The notes: generated by a model not told the origin, from the sequence alone. 64,000 nt of DNA from Glandiceps talaboti (GCF_964340395.1 NC_135556.1:4481001-4545000); one strand, 5' to 3'; counted from the stretch's first letter, positions 11,924 through 24,778 are shown. Translations and numbers: made by a program.

Positions 11924-12024
11924 CATAGTATACAGAACACGCATGCGTAGTCATTACGCCGCAATGCATCCTTGGGTAACACCACCCAAAAAACATCACA
12001 TAGTATATAAAACGCGCATGCGTA
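11924..12024 (+). promoter_or_regulatory. Duplicated TATA/NRF1-like motif pair
   Basis: A 26-bp segment occurs twice, at 11924-11949 and 11998-12024. Both carry CATAGTATA and end in CGCATGCGTA. In the second copy the left part is TATATAAA (12004-12011), followed directly by CGCGCATGCGTA, close to the NRF1 palindrome GCGCATGCGC. The segment is unusually CpG-rich for this neighbourhood. No gene could be traced downstream, so promoter activity is only suggested. Confidence 0.3.
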
Positions 12025-12059
12025 CTAGTTATTGAGCTGTTATGCGGCTGCTGCACGAG

Positions 12060-14555
12060 CTACTCTAACTGATGAAATATAAGAATGAATGGTTATTTAA
12101 AGGAAGATTCCGACAAAAAAGGAATTATGTTGTCATCTTTGTGAGTTTATAGTAGAAAGACAGCGATGAAGTTTTACAAAATTGAGTAGAGTGAGAAAAA
12201 TGAAGTGATGATACAAAAAACAGAACATCCCAAAAGTCATAGAGATGATTTGAAATTTAACCGTTTCTAAAGAAAGTTTAGTGAACTATGGGATTTCCAA
12301 AAGTACCAAGTATTTGATTGACAGCTTTAATTGGCTCGTTTAATTATCATATAGTTGCCAGTTAATGTAAAAGTATCCTCATTAGTAGAGTTAACAGTTT
12401 CCTGGAGGTGTAATTAACACCAATTAGTTGCAGACCAGTGAATGTGAATTTATTTCACAACTAAAAGTTGACACATTGATTCACTTTTGTGTACTTTTAT
12501 TTATGAACCCATTTATAAGCAATAAAAACACAAAGCCTCAATGAATTTTGGAGTGAAAAGAGGAAAGGAATTACAAGTTGATGTTATTTGTGAGGATTAA
12601 ACACAGAGTCTGCTACCATAAAGTCTATAGAATGTCAATGACTGTTTTACTTACATGCTGAGTTGATTTCAACCTTTGACCTGCATTATGCCTGGATGTG
12701 TATATTAAGACTTTGAGAAATCAATCGCATACAGACACCATCTGTGTAATATTTTAAAGCCACAAATACAACACTCATGAAAAGAACTAAATTTGTAATT
12801 ATGAGTATACAAAGTGATACATCTTTGTTGTTGTACATTAAATCAGTTATAAATTATGGGATACAAGTATTGTGTGTTGAGTTTTTGCCATGCATAGAAC
12901 TGATAGCCATCACATGGCATTTTATTTATTCAGTGTACTGTGTCACACAAAATACTATAAAAATATATTGGAGCGCGTAAAATGGGATGAGTTGTCATAA
13001 ATTCTCCAATTGAATGAAAATAACAAGTAAAGCTAAATAACTGGAGAATAGGATGTATTTCAGTCAATTGAGATTGCAAACACTATATTTATCACTACCA
13101 CTGCATTATTTGCGTAGTAGACAAGCTGAATCAGATGTTGGATATCAGGATGACACTGGCGATAAGTAGTGGACCGTTGGGAAATATAATATCTTGGTAT
13201 TGTTAATGTTTAGGGATATATTACACAACCATACATGTATTCATCTACTGACTTAGTTGAAGTGTTAGCTTGACACACAAGTAGACATATACATATCAAT
13301 ATACAATATTGATAAGGTGTCCAAAAATATGTTGAGATATTCACTTCATGGTGACACGCATAGTTCATTTCACAGGTGAATCTTGATTTTAAACACATCT
13401 GAATAACTTTATAAAAAGTATAGTTGTGACTTTTGAAATGGGTATTTATTAATTTTGGATTTTCTATTCATAAAATAACTTTACTTTGTTTTCCTAATTG
13501 AAAAGAAATATAAACAGCATCAACCAAGTCAAATCAATAAATTGCAGAAAGCTAAAAAAAAAATGTGTAAAAAGTTTGTAACATACTTTAATTGAATATT
13601 ATATCCTTCTCTTACTATAAAAATAATATCATATTTCAATAATAATTTGTAATAATTTGTTTAGAATATCCTATTTTCTGGTAAAAAAAAATTTGAAATG
13701 ATATTTTACATGCATAGCTTTAACTTATTATGTTTATAAAAAAAATTAAGGTGATACATTTTTCTTAAAACTAGAATCCATGTTTTCTTTCGCCTTAATT
13801 TTTCTTTTTTCTTTTCAATGATTACGATTTGATCCAGTAATATTTGTTTTGATTTAACAATAAAACAACTCAATTCTAAAAATATAATCTTATTCATTTT
13901 TTAAGTGATAGAACTTAATAGAAGATACCATAGTTTCCAAAGTTTAACTTAGGACTGTTGACATGTAGCACGGTCATTGTATTGCCATAGCAACAGCATT
14001 TTTGTACATAGCATTAAAATATGTGTAGTTGTGCATACACATCACCTTGTGACGTATACATTTCATATTGGTACTGTGTTTATTCTGTTCAAATCTGTTA
14101 GTTAAATCAGCATTGTCAGTGTATTACATGCCAAAGTTTTGTCAAAACACAGACAAATGCCACCTTAATCAATATGCTAATCTCATCATGGTCAGACAAA
14201 AGTGTTAATTACAAATTATTAATTACGAAAATAACGATGTGAAATATGGAGTGAACTGCTAAGCACAGCTGTTAAATCATCATTTTTCAAAAAAGCACGT
14301 CCTATACTCTGGAACAATGCGTAGACTGTTACATTGCTCAATGTACTGTTGAGTCTCAATCAAATTCAGCCATATTTCAGGTCTAAATATTAACTTATTG
14401 TAAAGTTATCCAGTGTTTATCTACAAGTGCCCCTAGTTTTCTGAAGTGCAGTAGCCTTGATAAAGTGTATAAAGGTGTGCTGGGGGGTTATTGCATAAAC
14501 AAGTAGCCAGTGTGGAAATCGGTGACAACCTAGGGGGCTTCATCACTGCCAAAGT
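12060..14555. other. No gene seen
   Basis: Very AT-rich DNA, with A/T homopolymers around 13550-13900 that make lysine- or isoleucine-rich chance open frames. No repeat or splice-bounded coding tract found. Confidence 0.45.
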
Positions 14556-14694
14556 TCACTCTTCAGAAGTGACAGGCTGCTGAAGCTGTGACCCGCCACT
14601 CTGTGTGAGCTGAGGACGAGTTGGCATGTAGACACCATCAAACAAGTCAACTTGCTGCAGGCAAATTGTTCCTATGTGTGCTATCTCAGAAGTA
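14556..14694 (-). CDS. Weak candidate terminal exon, unknown protein
   Basis: On the minus strand, an acceptor-like CACTCCACAG (exon from 14694) precedes an open tract ending in TGA at 14556. It contains VDLFDGVYMPTRPQLTQ and a Gln/Ser-rich tail. The composition looks coding, but it lies just upstream of the ORF1 at 15032, so it may instead be antisense to a retrotransposon 5' UTR. No upstream exon found. Confidence 0.18.
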
Positions 14695-15031
14695 CTGTGG
14701 AGTGATGATTGAAGTTTACAGAGAGGTGTGTAGTATAAGTGATCATTCTTAAAAGAAAACAGTGTACAACTATATACAGCATTGGACTGTGTGCTGTGTG
14801 TATGCATACATGCTATACCTGTGAATCAGCATGCTCAATAGACCAGAACACAGCTGGAGCTGAAACAAAATGGGCACCATTGAAGATACTTGGCACATAT
14901 ATAAGTACACATCAGCAGGTGGTCTCTGCTCATGGTGACAGCAAAGCAAGTATTTTTAACAGTCTCTATATAGTGCCTTATTATCGATAATTATCGTGGT
15001 GCTCAAGTAGTTTTGGTGTCAGACAACAAGA

Positions 15032-15946
15032 ATGGCAGGTATATCACATAACAACATGGAACTGCGTGATCGTCACCAACCAGTACATTTGACAGATATC
15101 AATAGCATGATTTTGTTCAGCGATTCTTATCTCGTCGGCTTGATTATAGCACCCAAGGTGGAGTCCTCATACCGGTGTAAACGGATGTATCAAGACAGTG
15201 TGGTATTTTGGTCAAGTGTGACCTTTGCAGTATCTTTACACAACAAAGCTAACCTTTGTTTATGTACTGCGTTACTCTTGATCATGTTATGTGCCGGTGA
15301 CATTGAACAAAATCCCGGACCATTCAAGTCCAAGCATAAGAAATCAGCATCAGCTGAAGAAATCAATTCACTAACCATTAACATGTCTAAAGTGTTGGAA
15401 ATGTTGAATTCAGCCAACCAGAATATAGAGCATCTAGGGGGTAAGGTAGAGATACAACAAACTGAAATGGGACAAATGCAAGATATACAAAAAGCTCTAG
15501 AGTCCGAGGTGTTTAAACTAAAAAAAGAAAATACAGAACTGAAAAAAATGGTGAACGGGCAGTCTGAGGTACTTGATAGTTTGTCCCGATGTAACAATGT
15601 CAGGATATTTGGAATTGAAGAAGATCACCAAGAAGATGAACCCAAAGTTGGCAGTATATTGAGTCACCATTTAGGAATGGTTATTGGACCCAAAACAATC
15701 GAATGTGTTTACCGTGTTGGCAAACCAAAAGATGGATATACAAGAGCCGTCATTGTCAAATTCCATTCCTGGAAGGATAAAATGTTCGTTTTACACAATA
15801 AATTACGTTTCCGAGACACGCAATATTTCGTTGTTGATGATATGAATAATAAATATGGAGAACACAAGAGACTACCACAGTCACGGAGAAACCTGACTCC
15901 CTCGTGGGCTAAAGGTATTTATGACACTATCACACATTCACTTTGA
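15032..15946 (+). CDS. LINE-type ORF1 protein with internal 2A-like peptide
   Basis: Intact 304-codon frame; the ATG is the first after an in-frame TAG at 15008-15010. Residues 25-88 hold three hydrophobic runs, the last (CLCTALLLIMLCAG) abutting the 2A motif DIEQNPGP (90-97). Residues about 106-186 form a predicted coiled coil with heptad Leu/Met/Val. Residues 188-197 (NNVRIFGIEE) and 237-250 (TRAVIVKFHSWKDK) look like the first and third strands of the RRM-like core of L1-type ORF1 proteins, which bind the element's RNA. The C-terminal domain looks short. ORF1 proteins form trimeric RNA chaperones in the retrotransposition particle. No endonuclease or reverse transcriptase follows; 15947-18999 is not coding. 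Either an internally deleted element or a retained solo ORF1. No frameshift or stop disturbs it. Confidence 0.8.
   Translation: MAGISHNNMELRDRHQPVHLTDINSMILFSDSYLVGLIIAPKVESSYRCKRMYQDSVVFWSSVTFAVSLHNKANLCLCTALLLIMLCAGDIEQNPGPFKSKHKKSASAEEINSLTINMSKVLEMLNSANQNIEHLGGKVEIQQTEMGQMQDIQKALESEVFKLKKENTELKKMVNGQSEVLDSLSRCNNVRIFGIEEDHQEDEPKVGSILSHHLGMVIGPKTIECVYRVGKPKDGYTRAVIVKFHSWKDKMFVLHNKLRFRDTQYFVVDDMNNKYGEHKRLPQSRRNLTPSWAKGIYDTITHSL
15299..15322 (+). other. 2A-like ribosome-skipping motif
   Basis: Codons 90-97 of the ORF1 read D-I-E-Q-N-P-G-P, an exact match to the D-(V/I)-E-x-N-P-G-P consensus. In known 2A peptides the ribosome skips the bond between the final Gly and Pro, releasing two products from one frame. 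Here the products would be a 96-residue hydrophobic leader and a 208-residue coiled-coil/RRM protein starting with Pro. Upstream residues, which tune activity, are Leu/Cys-rich rather than amphipathic, so efficiency is uncertain. Confidence 0.85.
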
Positions 15947-18900
15947 ATATGGTTTTTATTGTGTGCATTCAGCTTCAGCATGATTGGATTAAGTTAACTG
16001 TAATAATCAATTGCAAAGTGTCAAATCTTCTATATACCACCATTAAACTTCTCTATTCTGTGTGAATGAGGTGCAATTATTACAGAATTTGATTTGTATA
16101 GCCGACAACACCAAATAACACATACTGCATGTAAGTGTTAGCAGTGTCACTAAACAGTCAAATTTCTAAGTCTCTCACTCACATAAATAGCAATAGGAGA
16201 TATGACGCTTTCTTCACTGCTATACGCATCAGAGCTTTACAAACAGTTCGTTACAACTAAAATGCCACAAGTTCGTCCAGCTGTATCGTGTGAATGAAGG
16301 TAGAAAGTAACATTTTTGGCAGACACCAGTACGTACTTTACCCTAGGCCATTGTGTTTGACCCACTAATTCGTCTTTTGATCAATAAAGAATTGGGCGCC
16401 TTTTTACTACACATTCGTAACTGTATAGGTCTATGCATAAATTGAGTGATTTGTATACCTTGACTATTGACAATTGTTCAGTCTAATGATTACTGTGAAG
16501 CTAAGCATTGTAATAGTAAAGTCAACAGGTTGTTACTCACAAGACAATACGTGGGAAAACATTAGATGTCTGTATATATGCCCTGGCTGTATAAGACCAC
16601 TTATATTTGTGTAAATTTCTTTTATTCTTTTCAAGTGAAAGAATGTTTTGTATGTCAATTCCAGGTTAGGCTAGGCAGATTCATTACATATGCGTACAGA
16701 CAAACCTTGTAGAGAGCTGTAAACATGGCCTACTCATGTACAGTGCATGTCTAGTTGATGTGTGATAATTAATGAACAAAAATGATACTTTGTACTACAG
16801 TGTCTCAACAGTTGAACAATAATTGCAACAATTTTGCAATCATAGATTAATTCTGTAGATCAAAAAAAAAAAAAATTTCTATGGTACATGCTAGGTCAAG
16901 TAAAGTTGTTTTCATCTAACATTGTCAGTGTCCGTTTACCCAATACTTCCGTTTCCCCCATTCAAAGGCGTTTTAGTCATTGATTGCGAACAATGAGTGA
17001 CTTCTAGCCATAGTAAAGCTGCAAACGTATAAACTCTATCATACTAGCATTAACAGTAAAATGCATTCATCTCACCTTTAGGGTGAGACTCTGGGGATTT
17101 AAGACTATTGAAACGTTTGAAAGGAAGAATAGCTTCAACTGAACTTTTAGGAGAGTCTCAATAATAGAGGCAGAAAAAAACGTCGAACTTTGAGTAGTTT
17201 TAACTCTTGGCCTTGCACTGTCTCCTTCTCTTCACCCCCCACCCCCACCTCCACAATTCTTGAATTCAGAAATAATTTATCTTGCTGTGTATACACCCAA
17301 TGATATTGTTTTTCAAAAAAAAAAAGGCAAGAAACTCTAGAACGTTCCAAATTCTTCATTCAGAAAAAAAAATGTTTTCATTTTTAAACTTCTGAATATA
17401 TTGTTTAATTATATTTACAAAGTATATTAAATTGAGAACCACAGTTATTTTTGTAAATTAGGAGTGTGAGATTTGACCTATACCTATAACTGTATGGTAC
17501 ATATAGACAGGAGCATATTGACTTTACAGTATCACACTGCTACAAACTCCCACAAGGTGTGTGAAGTCTAATTGAAAGTAAGGAAATGACTGTTGGGTGT
17601 AAATTGAATGACATGAAGCTAACATAGGTCAGAGCTATAGACAGTCATAGTACAAAAACACTTAGCATTTAGAGTCCAGAAAGGACATGCAGTGACATGC
17701 AGAAGAAGTATGGTGGGATAGTTGTCTATCATTTAAGATAAAGTTGTTTGTTTAGTCTTAACCCTAACGCACTGAAAAATGCAAGAATATAATTTTATGT
17801 AGTAGTCAGTTGTACAACCATGATATTATCATCATTGTGATGGTGAACATCAACCAAGACAAATCAAAAGATTAAAAAAAAACTTTGAACTGCTTGTGTG
17901 TTATATATAACGTGTGTGAATCATCTGATATACCGATAGCAAGCTGATGAACATAGGCACTTTGATTCAATCTGTATGAAATATTTTGTTTTAAATTGTA
18001 TAATACATTTTACTCTATTCATACTGTTTGATTCAAGAGCCTGTAGGGATGAACATTTTTAGTAATTCTAAATTGCAAAGTTAAATTGAAAACCAGTATA
18101 TATGGACATTGATAAGTGCACCGTTGACAAACATAACAACCACAGTGTATGTAAAAATATGGTTTAGGATTACAAGACAATATGCATAGACATTGTTTAG
18201 TACACCGTGGATAAAAAAAAATAGATAACGTAGCAATACAGTTTAGGATTACATTTTGCTGTGTTATAAAGACAGGAGGCATATCAGTTAGAAAGCAGAG
18301 TAGAAATGTAATAGGCTTGAAAAATCTAGTAATAAAATGGATTGATATTTTTTTTCAGTTTTTATATTCATTAATTGAAATAGATACATTTGTAATGTTG
18401 TATTGTGTACAGAAATACGTATATACTCATCACGTTCCATGAAATACTATATTATTCAAGGAATTCTGTTGTTGTTTTTTCACTATTTTTAGCAGTTTGT
18501 GTAATGTTTTGATAAAAGTATTATCACTTGAGTTTAATACTGGGTATGTTGTAGATATTGTGACATACAGTTCAAAGATAAATCTAAATTTTAAACATGT
18601 AATATATACATGTAATGAATGGTAAGCTTTGAAAATTTAATGTCTTAAACATACATGTAAAGTAAGATAAAGAGTTGGAGAGATATTAGTCTGTATGGCC
18701 GTGTTGATATTTGATTTTAAAAAAAAATGTCATTACTAATGAAGTACTAACCTTTTATTATAGTCATATCACCGTGACCGGTATGAGGAAGACTTGGCAG
18801 CATGCAACAAATATCAAAAAATTGATTATTGAAATTGAAAACCTTAAAAGTGCTGAATATTATGTTCATGTATATTTCATTTTTCATCATAATTTTAATA

Positions 18901-18999
18901 ATTCAGTCTAAATATATGAGGTAGTATGCATTATATACCGTCAAGAGACCATGACTGTCTGCAGTTATTAAAAATAAGTATAAAATGTAAAATCCGGAT
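15947..18999. other. No gene seen downstream of ORF1
   Basis: Scanned for reverse transcriptase or endonuclease signatures expected after ORF1; none seen in open frames. The sequence is AT-rich and non-coding with short A-runs (16861-16875, 17315-17325). Confidence 0.5.
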
Positions 19000-19290
19000 T
19001 CAAAATTAGCAGTAGTCCAAGGCATTACACTAAACATCATATGTAGACTACCAAATTAGTAGTAGTCCAGGACACATAGACTACCAAATTAGTAGTAGTC
19101 CAGGGTACATAGACTACTAAACATTGTATCTACTCTAGACTACCAAATTAGTAGTAGTCCAGGACACATAGACTACTAAACATTGTATCTATTCTAGACT
19201 ACCACAGGATACATAGACTACTAAACATTGTATCTATTCTAAACTACCACAGGGTACATAGACTACTAAACATCGTATCTGGTAGTCTGT
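19000..19290. repeat. Nested tandem repeat, about 60-bp unit
   Basis: Units combine CTACCAAATTAGTAGTAGTC, CAGGAYACATAGACTACTAA and ACATTGTATCTAYTCTA blocks, reused in shifting order over about 290 bp. Later units lose the first block. This indicates tandem duplication followed by internal deletion. Confidence 0.85.
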
Positions 19291-20099
19291 TATACCAATT
19301 GAAATCAATAGAAAATGTAACTGAGACAGCCGTCCACTAAACATTAAATTCAAACCCTGAAAAATAAAAAAAATTATAACTAATCGGGTAATCCTCATGT
19401 AGCCGACCAGTCTGTGTAATTACTTAAAATATACATTTTGTAGATTGCACAGAGTGGTATTCCTTCATAGATTGATAGTTCTTACAGTCGTTGTGTTGTG
19501 TAGTGTACTGCCATTATTAATATTCCAACATGGGGAATGTACATTATTGTTCTGTGACTAGCTGTCAAAAGACATTACAAATTTAATATGCATTTATGTC
19601 TGTCTATTACTTTTATATAAATGAGAATTTCAGTCTGTGTAGAAAATATCATCTAACATAATCTAAACTTCAGAGGTATCATTAATATTTAGTAATTGCT
19701 GTGTCTAAATCATCAATTTAAAAGGCCAGGGATTCACTGCCAGTTTCTCATATTTGTTGTTAGCTTAGTAGTGGTGCAATAAAGATTAGATAGGAATAAA
19801 TTATCCTGGACAACTATTTTTCATACCTAAATTTTAATCCTCTTCCAAAATGGACCTTTAAATATCTGTTGTCTCTCTTTGAGCAACAACCAGCAAAAAT
19901 TGTACCTCATAGCTATGTATATCTGTTTGACTCCTCCCACTTATAATGAAGTTATATTATATTAGATCCCCTTGAGATTCATTGCTAACAAAATGAATAA
20001 TTTTTTCCTGCCCTTTCAGAGAGCTATATGTAAATGTAACTATACGTAATGCCATTTTCCCTTAAACATTACATGTAGGTGTGAAAAACAGTTGTCTCA

Positions 20100-20515
20100 A
20101 CAAATCTGTAGAAAAAGTTGGTCCAGAACAAAAGAATAATCCTATGTAATCCTTATAGCTCCACTGATAGATAACACTAATGTGAAAACCCGGGATTGAA
20201 ATCCTGGCCTTTAATTAATAAGATAACACTAATTATGAGAACCTGAGATTGAAACTAATGTGAGAACCTGGGATCGAAACACTGGCCTTTAACTTGGAAA
20301 AAACACATACAGAGAGGCCTTTAATTAATAAGATAACACTAATTATGAGAACCTGAGATTGAAACTAATGTAAGAACCTGGAATTGAAATCCTGGCCTTT
20401 AACTGATAGATAACACTAATGTGAAAACCTGGAATTGAAATCCTGGCCTTTAACTGATAGATAACACTAATGTGAAAACCTGGGATTGAACCCCTGGCCT
20501 TTAAAGAAACCCCAA
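20100..20515. repeat. Dispersed repeat with internal tandem, copy 1
   Basis: Starts GAAAAAGTTGGTCCAGAACA and continues into several copies of a roughly 50-bp unit: GATAACACTAATGTGAAAAC followed by CTGGGATTGAAATCCTGGCC and TTTAACTGATA. The start and first unit match 27612-27735, so this is a dispersed family whose 3' part expanded in tandem here. The GGGATTGAAA(C/T)CC core resembles a tRNA T-arm/B-box, hinting at a tRNA-derived SINE; that is inference. Confidence 0.75.
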
Positions 20516-22728
20516 TGTTTGAATCCCTGCTGGCTGTATTTGCATTAATGCTATCAGTGGAACCAAAGTAATGAGCTACACATGAATGATTATTGTTTTG
20601 TTACTTTTCTCTAGTTCTGCCAGACAATTGTCCGACAACATTGGGCCTAGATATATAATTTGCCCCATTGAGAGAATAAGTACAAGCTACAAGTAATAAA
20701 CCATGTTTACCCCTCCCACACTCAAAACTCACTTTCCCTCTCCCGTTAAAGGTAGCCAACCCTCAGTGCTTTCTCTCATACTTGAAAAATGAACAGTCTA
20801 TTTGTCAATATCCAAGTCATAGATGGCTAACTGTAGACATTGCCCTGTAGGTAGCAAACATATATACTAGTCAGTCCAGGTCTATAAGGGTCAGGTCACA
20901 GCAGCTGAAGAGATGGGGGCCATACAACATGATGGGAATTTTGACACTCTTTATAGAAAGGGTATTGTGATGCAAATAAACGTTCAGGTAGAAGTTGATT
21001 TAGTGGATGGTGTACAAAAAGAGTCAGGGCCATACCATGTTTGGGGTCATGTATAGAGTTGACACCCACACACCTAGTACACCATCTTTGTATGCTTTCC
21101 ACATAACCCTGTTGTTGTTGTTGCTAGACATACATGTATCTCTGATGTGAACAGGACTCTCTGTATGTGTTTTTTCCAAATGTTGTAATACTGTTGTCTA
21201 TTCAGATGAAATTGATAACTTTCTGATAACACATGTATATGGTACTACTTTTGTATTCATTTACTGACATGGTTTATTGCATACATTATGGCATGGTGTA
21301 CGTTAGTAAATACAAAGACAAAATGTCACAATACATGTACATGCAGTACTCATAATGTAGCTGATTAATAATACAACAACAGTTATACCAGTACAAGAAT
21401 GATTATAAATATAGATTGAGTTAGAGTTTTTTGTTAGTTAGTAATAGTAAACAGGTAATTTCAACCAATCATCAGAAAACCACAGGCTTCGTTGCACCTG
21501 TCCTAGACATGCCAAGATTATTTTTCGTTGTAGGCTAGCTTGCAAGAATGCTTCAAAGCCAACTTTCTTATACTAATTTTGATTTCATCAAGGTCCGTCA
21601 CAATGATTTGGTTAGAAACTATGTCAGTTGTACCAGATTTTACTCAAGTATATAAAACCATACCAAACAGACAAGAAGATGAGCATTTTTTCAGAAAATA
21701 AGAATTCTGTAAGACTACAATGTATATGATTGCTATCAGTTCAACACAGCCTTGATAGATGGTGATAGCTTACATTAGAACACAACAAGTAATGCAGTTA
21801 AGTTGGTCTAATTTAGTTTTACAAGGTGACAACAATAGACTCAAATCCGTGATTCAATTACAAAGTGAGCTGATGGATGGATTATAGTTATACACATTGA
21901 CATTACTTAGATAGGAATGCATGAAGCAACAATACTGCATACATTGACAGAGATTACTGTGACTGCATGTATTCACTCACTCATTTCACAAATCAGTTAT
22001 GAAAATATGATTTATTAAAATTTCATATAAAACTAAATGTGGGCATTACCTACAATAGAACTAGGTTGACAACATATATTGAGTCTGTGCAACAGCTTGG
22101 ATAGTAGCAATGATGTCATACTCAAAGTCGTACTGAAATAGACATGTGGTGTAGATATCGTACAGTAGACTGATCACATGGTGTAGATGTCATACTGTGG
22201 ACTGATCTCATTTTTGAGATGCCATACAGTGGACTGATCACAAATCTAGGAATATGCTAATACCATCTTTTTTGGTACATTTGGGACGAAGTAATCTGCA
22301 TTTTGTATCAGTGTAGGGTCTAGTATGTAAGCCCTTCAATTAACCCATAGTTTGATTGCTGTAGGTCAGATTTCACTTGTTTCAAAGTAGATGTCTAGAA
22401 ATTGTATCCTCATGGTAATTAATCCACATCTCATGCATTTAGGAATTCGTTCTCGTTTTGATCGAGGAAAAACATATCGAAAATCTATTAATTTATCCGT
22501 GGTTGACAGTGGTGATGATAATGGGACTAGAGTAATGGTTTCTTAAAGTAGGTAGGTTGTGTCATAGACAACACTTCACCTAGTCTGTTCAATTAAAGGC
22601 CATAAAGTGACAATGTTTCCGTATTATTCTGTATTATTGAAGTCGGGTATTGAATAATGTCATTACAAATGCTTTGTTTAATACTCTCATAGGACATTAC
22701 TTGTGGCTACTCAATTACACATTGGAAG
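20516..22728. other. No gene seen
   Basis: Non-coding. The minus-strand 68-codon frame at 20896-21102 begins with a sequence faintly like the reverse transcriptase C-terminal region of LINEs (ESIQRWCTR), but this is too short to support a call. Confidence 0.4.
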
Positions 22729-22836
22729 TTTTCTTAATCCTACAGTAAAATTCTCAACACTGTCACTCAAACTGATATTTTAAATTTTCTTAATCCTACA
22801 GTAAAATTCTCAACACTCACTCAGACTGATATTTTA
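22729..22836. repeat. 54-bp tandem duplication
   Basis: Two adjacent 54-bp copies beginning TTTTCTTAATCCTACAGTAA, with only a few differences. Recent local duplication. Confidence 0.9.
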
Positions 22837-23563
22837 GCATTAAACATCAGTATTAAACTCATGAAAAAAATAGAATGCAAATATTGTTTTCATAACATTG
22901 CAAAAGATACATTGTAACACTTGTAAATAAGAATGTGACAGAACACAATGACACATAAGTACAAGTGTGGAGTATTCGCACAAGTGCTTGCAGTGTTCTC
23001 TGTGCCCATACTTTCATGAGTGCTGTGAGTGAAAGTGCAGCAAATACCCAAAGTACAAATATCCCTGAGTACCCACACTAGAACTCACATGGCATGGGGT
23101 TCTGTTATTATTATGTATGTTTATCTGGAACGGAAAATTTCCATAAAAGTCATAAAATCATACAACACAATTACGCTGACAATTTCATATGTAGTGAATG
23201 ATGTAATTTACATATCATTTGCATACAGGTACATATATGTGATAATGATTTACTGCAGTGAAAATAACACCACTGGAACTAGTACAAAATATATGTGAGT
23301 GTACCAGTACAAGTAATCTCGGGTACATACATAATGAAAATGATTATGCAACAGTTTCTCATCATAGTTCTCAATGTGTATATATTTTATATATTTGCTG
23401 AAAAATAGAGCAATATGTTAACACTTTCCTCATAGTCCTGAATAGACATGTAAATGTGTATTACATTTTGAGATGTGCTATGAACTATGTATTATTTATT
23501 GCCAGTTTGTATTTAGAGACCATATTATATATCAAGTAAGTGTGTGTGTACATAATATCTCCC

Positions 23564-23743
23564 ATCACAGTTGTGTTGAAGCAGTTTCAACCGCCAAGCA
23601 TTGCTAACGTCACAGTCATAATGAAGTACTTTCAACCACCAAGCATTCCTCAGAAACATCATAGTCAGTGATGAAGTAGTTTCAACCACCAAGCATTGCT
23701 AACATCACAGTCATGATGAAATAGTTTCAACCGCCAAGCATTG
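23564..23743. repeat. Minisatellite, about 45-bp unit, 4 copies
   Basis: Four copies built on TTTCAACCRCCAAGCATTGC, each preceded by CACAGTCATGATGAAGTAG or a variant of it. Copies diverge by insertions. The array is non-coding. Confidence 0.88.
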
Positions 23744-24673
23744 ACACTGAATCCAGATAACCAGCAATTCTGAAGAAGAAAAAAAGAATATTTCAGCGGT
23801 ATCAGTAGTTTTACAGTGAGAACTAATTCCAAAGAGAATAGCTCAAGTGATAGTGATGTTCTCTATCAAGAGAAAGATAAATCTGGTAGTATGATAAATT
23901 GGAACAATCAATGTATCTGATTTGTATGGCCTACATGGTGTCTGTACAGACCTGTCTACTGACAATGTCACATTGCATGGTCACTAATGGATATCTTTAA
24001 TGGTTGGAGCAACATTGAAGGCATGGACATGAATTTTTGAAGATTACTTCTTTTTTTAACCGTACTTTCATAATCTCTTCAGTATAAGCCTTGAAAGAAG
24101 GCAATCACTGCATGTGTATAATCGTATTAGGCATAGCTACATTTGAAGTGTTTTCACAGGGATGTTTTCAAATCGGATTTGATGGATTCTACAGTAAGGT
24201 CAGAACTGGCATGAATTCAAAGATGTGTAATACAGTATTAAGGCCTGGGTAATTGAAATAGCTTACTAATAATATACAAAGAACTCTGAGACCTGTACTT
24301 ATAATGACCATAATTAAAAGAGCTTGTCACTATTGTATCGTACCCCCATATCAAACTGACTTCGGGAATCATGGTAAATTTCATAGATAATTTAGTCATG
24401 ATTATCAACTCCCTAACTTGACAAAACGTGAAAATTAGACAAACAATATCATAATTCTGATTGGGAAACCATGGTGATATATATGTGGAAGTCTGGTAGA
24501 CTCTATACCCTAATACCACCCTTGATGAATATTTATGTTTATTTATTAATCTTTCAAATACAGACACCATTTCAGTGCATTAGCACTGTTCTCCCAATGG
24601 AACCTGTTGCAAGATTATGTACATAGAAAATAAACAAAACAAACAAACAAAGGCCCTTTTTGAATTTTGTTTG

Positions 24674-24778
24674 AAAAAATGAACATTTGGGGTAACTAGG
24701 TGCATTACCTGTTACGGATTTGTAGATGAGTGTTGCCAGTTGGCGCTTCCATCTAATTTGAGGGCTGACCCAACCCAA
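24674..24778 (-). mobile_element. Possible LINE reverse transcriptase C-terminal remnant
   Basis: About 35 minus-strand codons read RWKRQLATLIYKSVTGNAPSY, resembling the conserved C-terminal thumb/connection segment of many LINE ORF2 proteins (pattern R-(K/R)-x-L-x-x-x-(I/M)-Y-K-x-x-x-x-x-A-P-x-Y). The expected continuation is not recognisable, and upstream sequence (24779 onward) shows no polymerase motifs. Probably a short decayed fragment; chance similarity is possible. Confidence 0.35.

Noticed and set aside
20896-21102. Possible LINE reverse transcriptase fragment (ESIQRWCTR start)
   Set aside because: Similarity covers fewer than ten residues and the rest of the frame does not follow the family.
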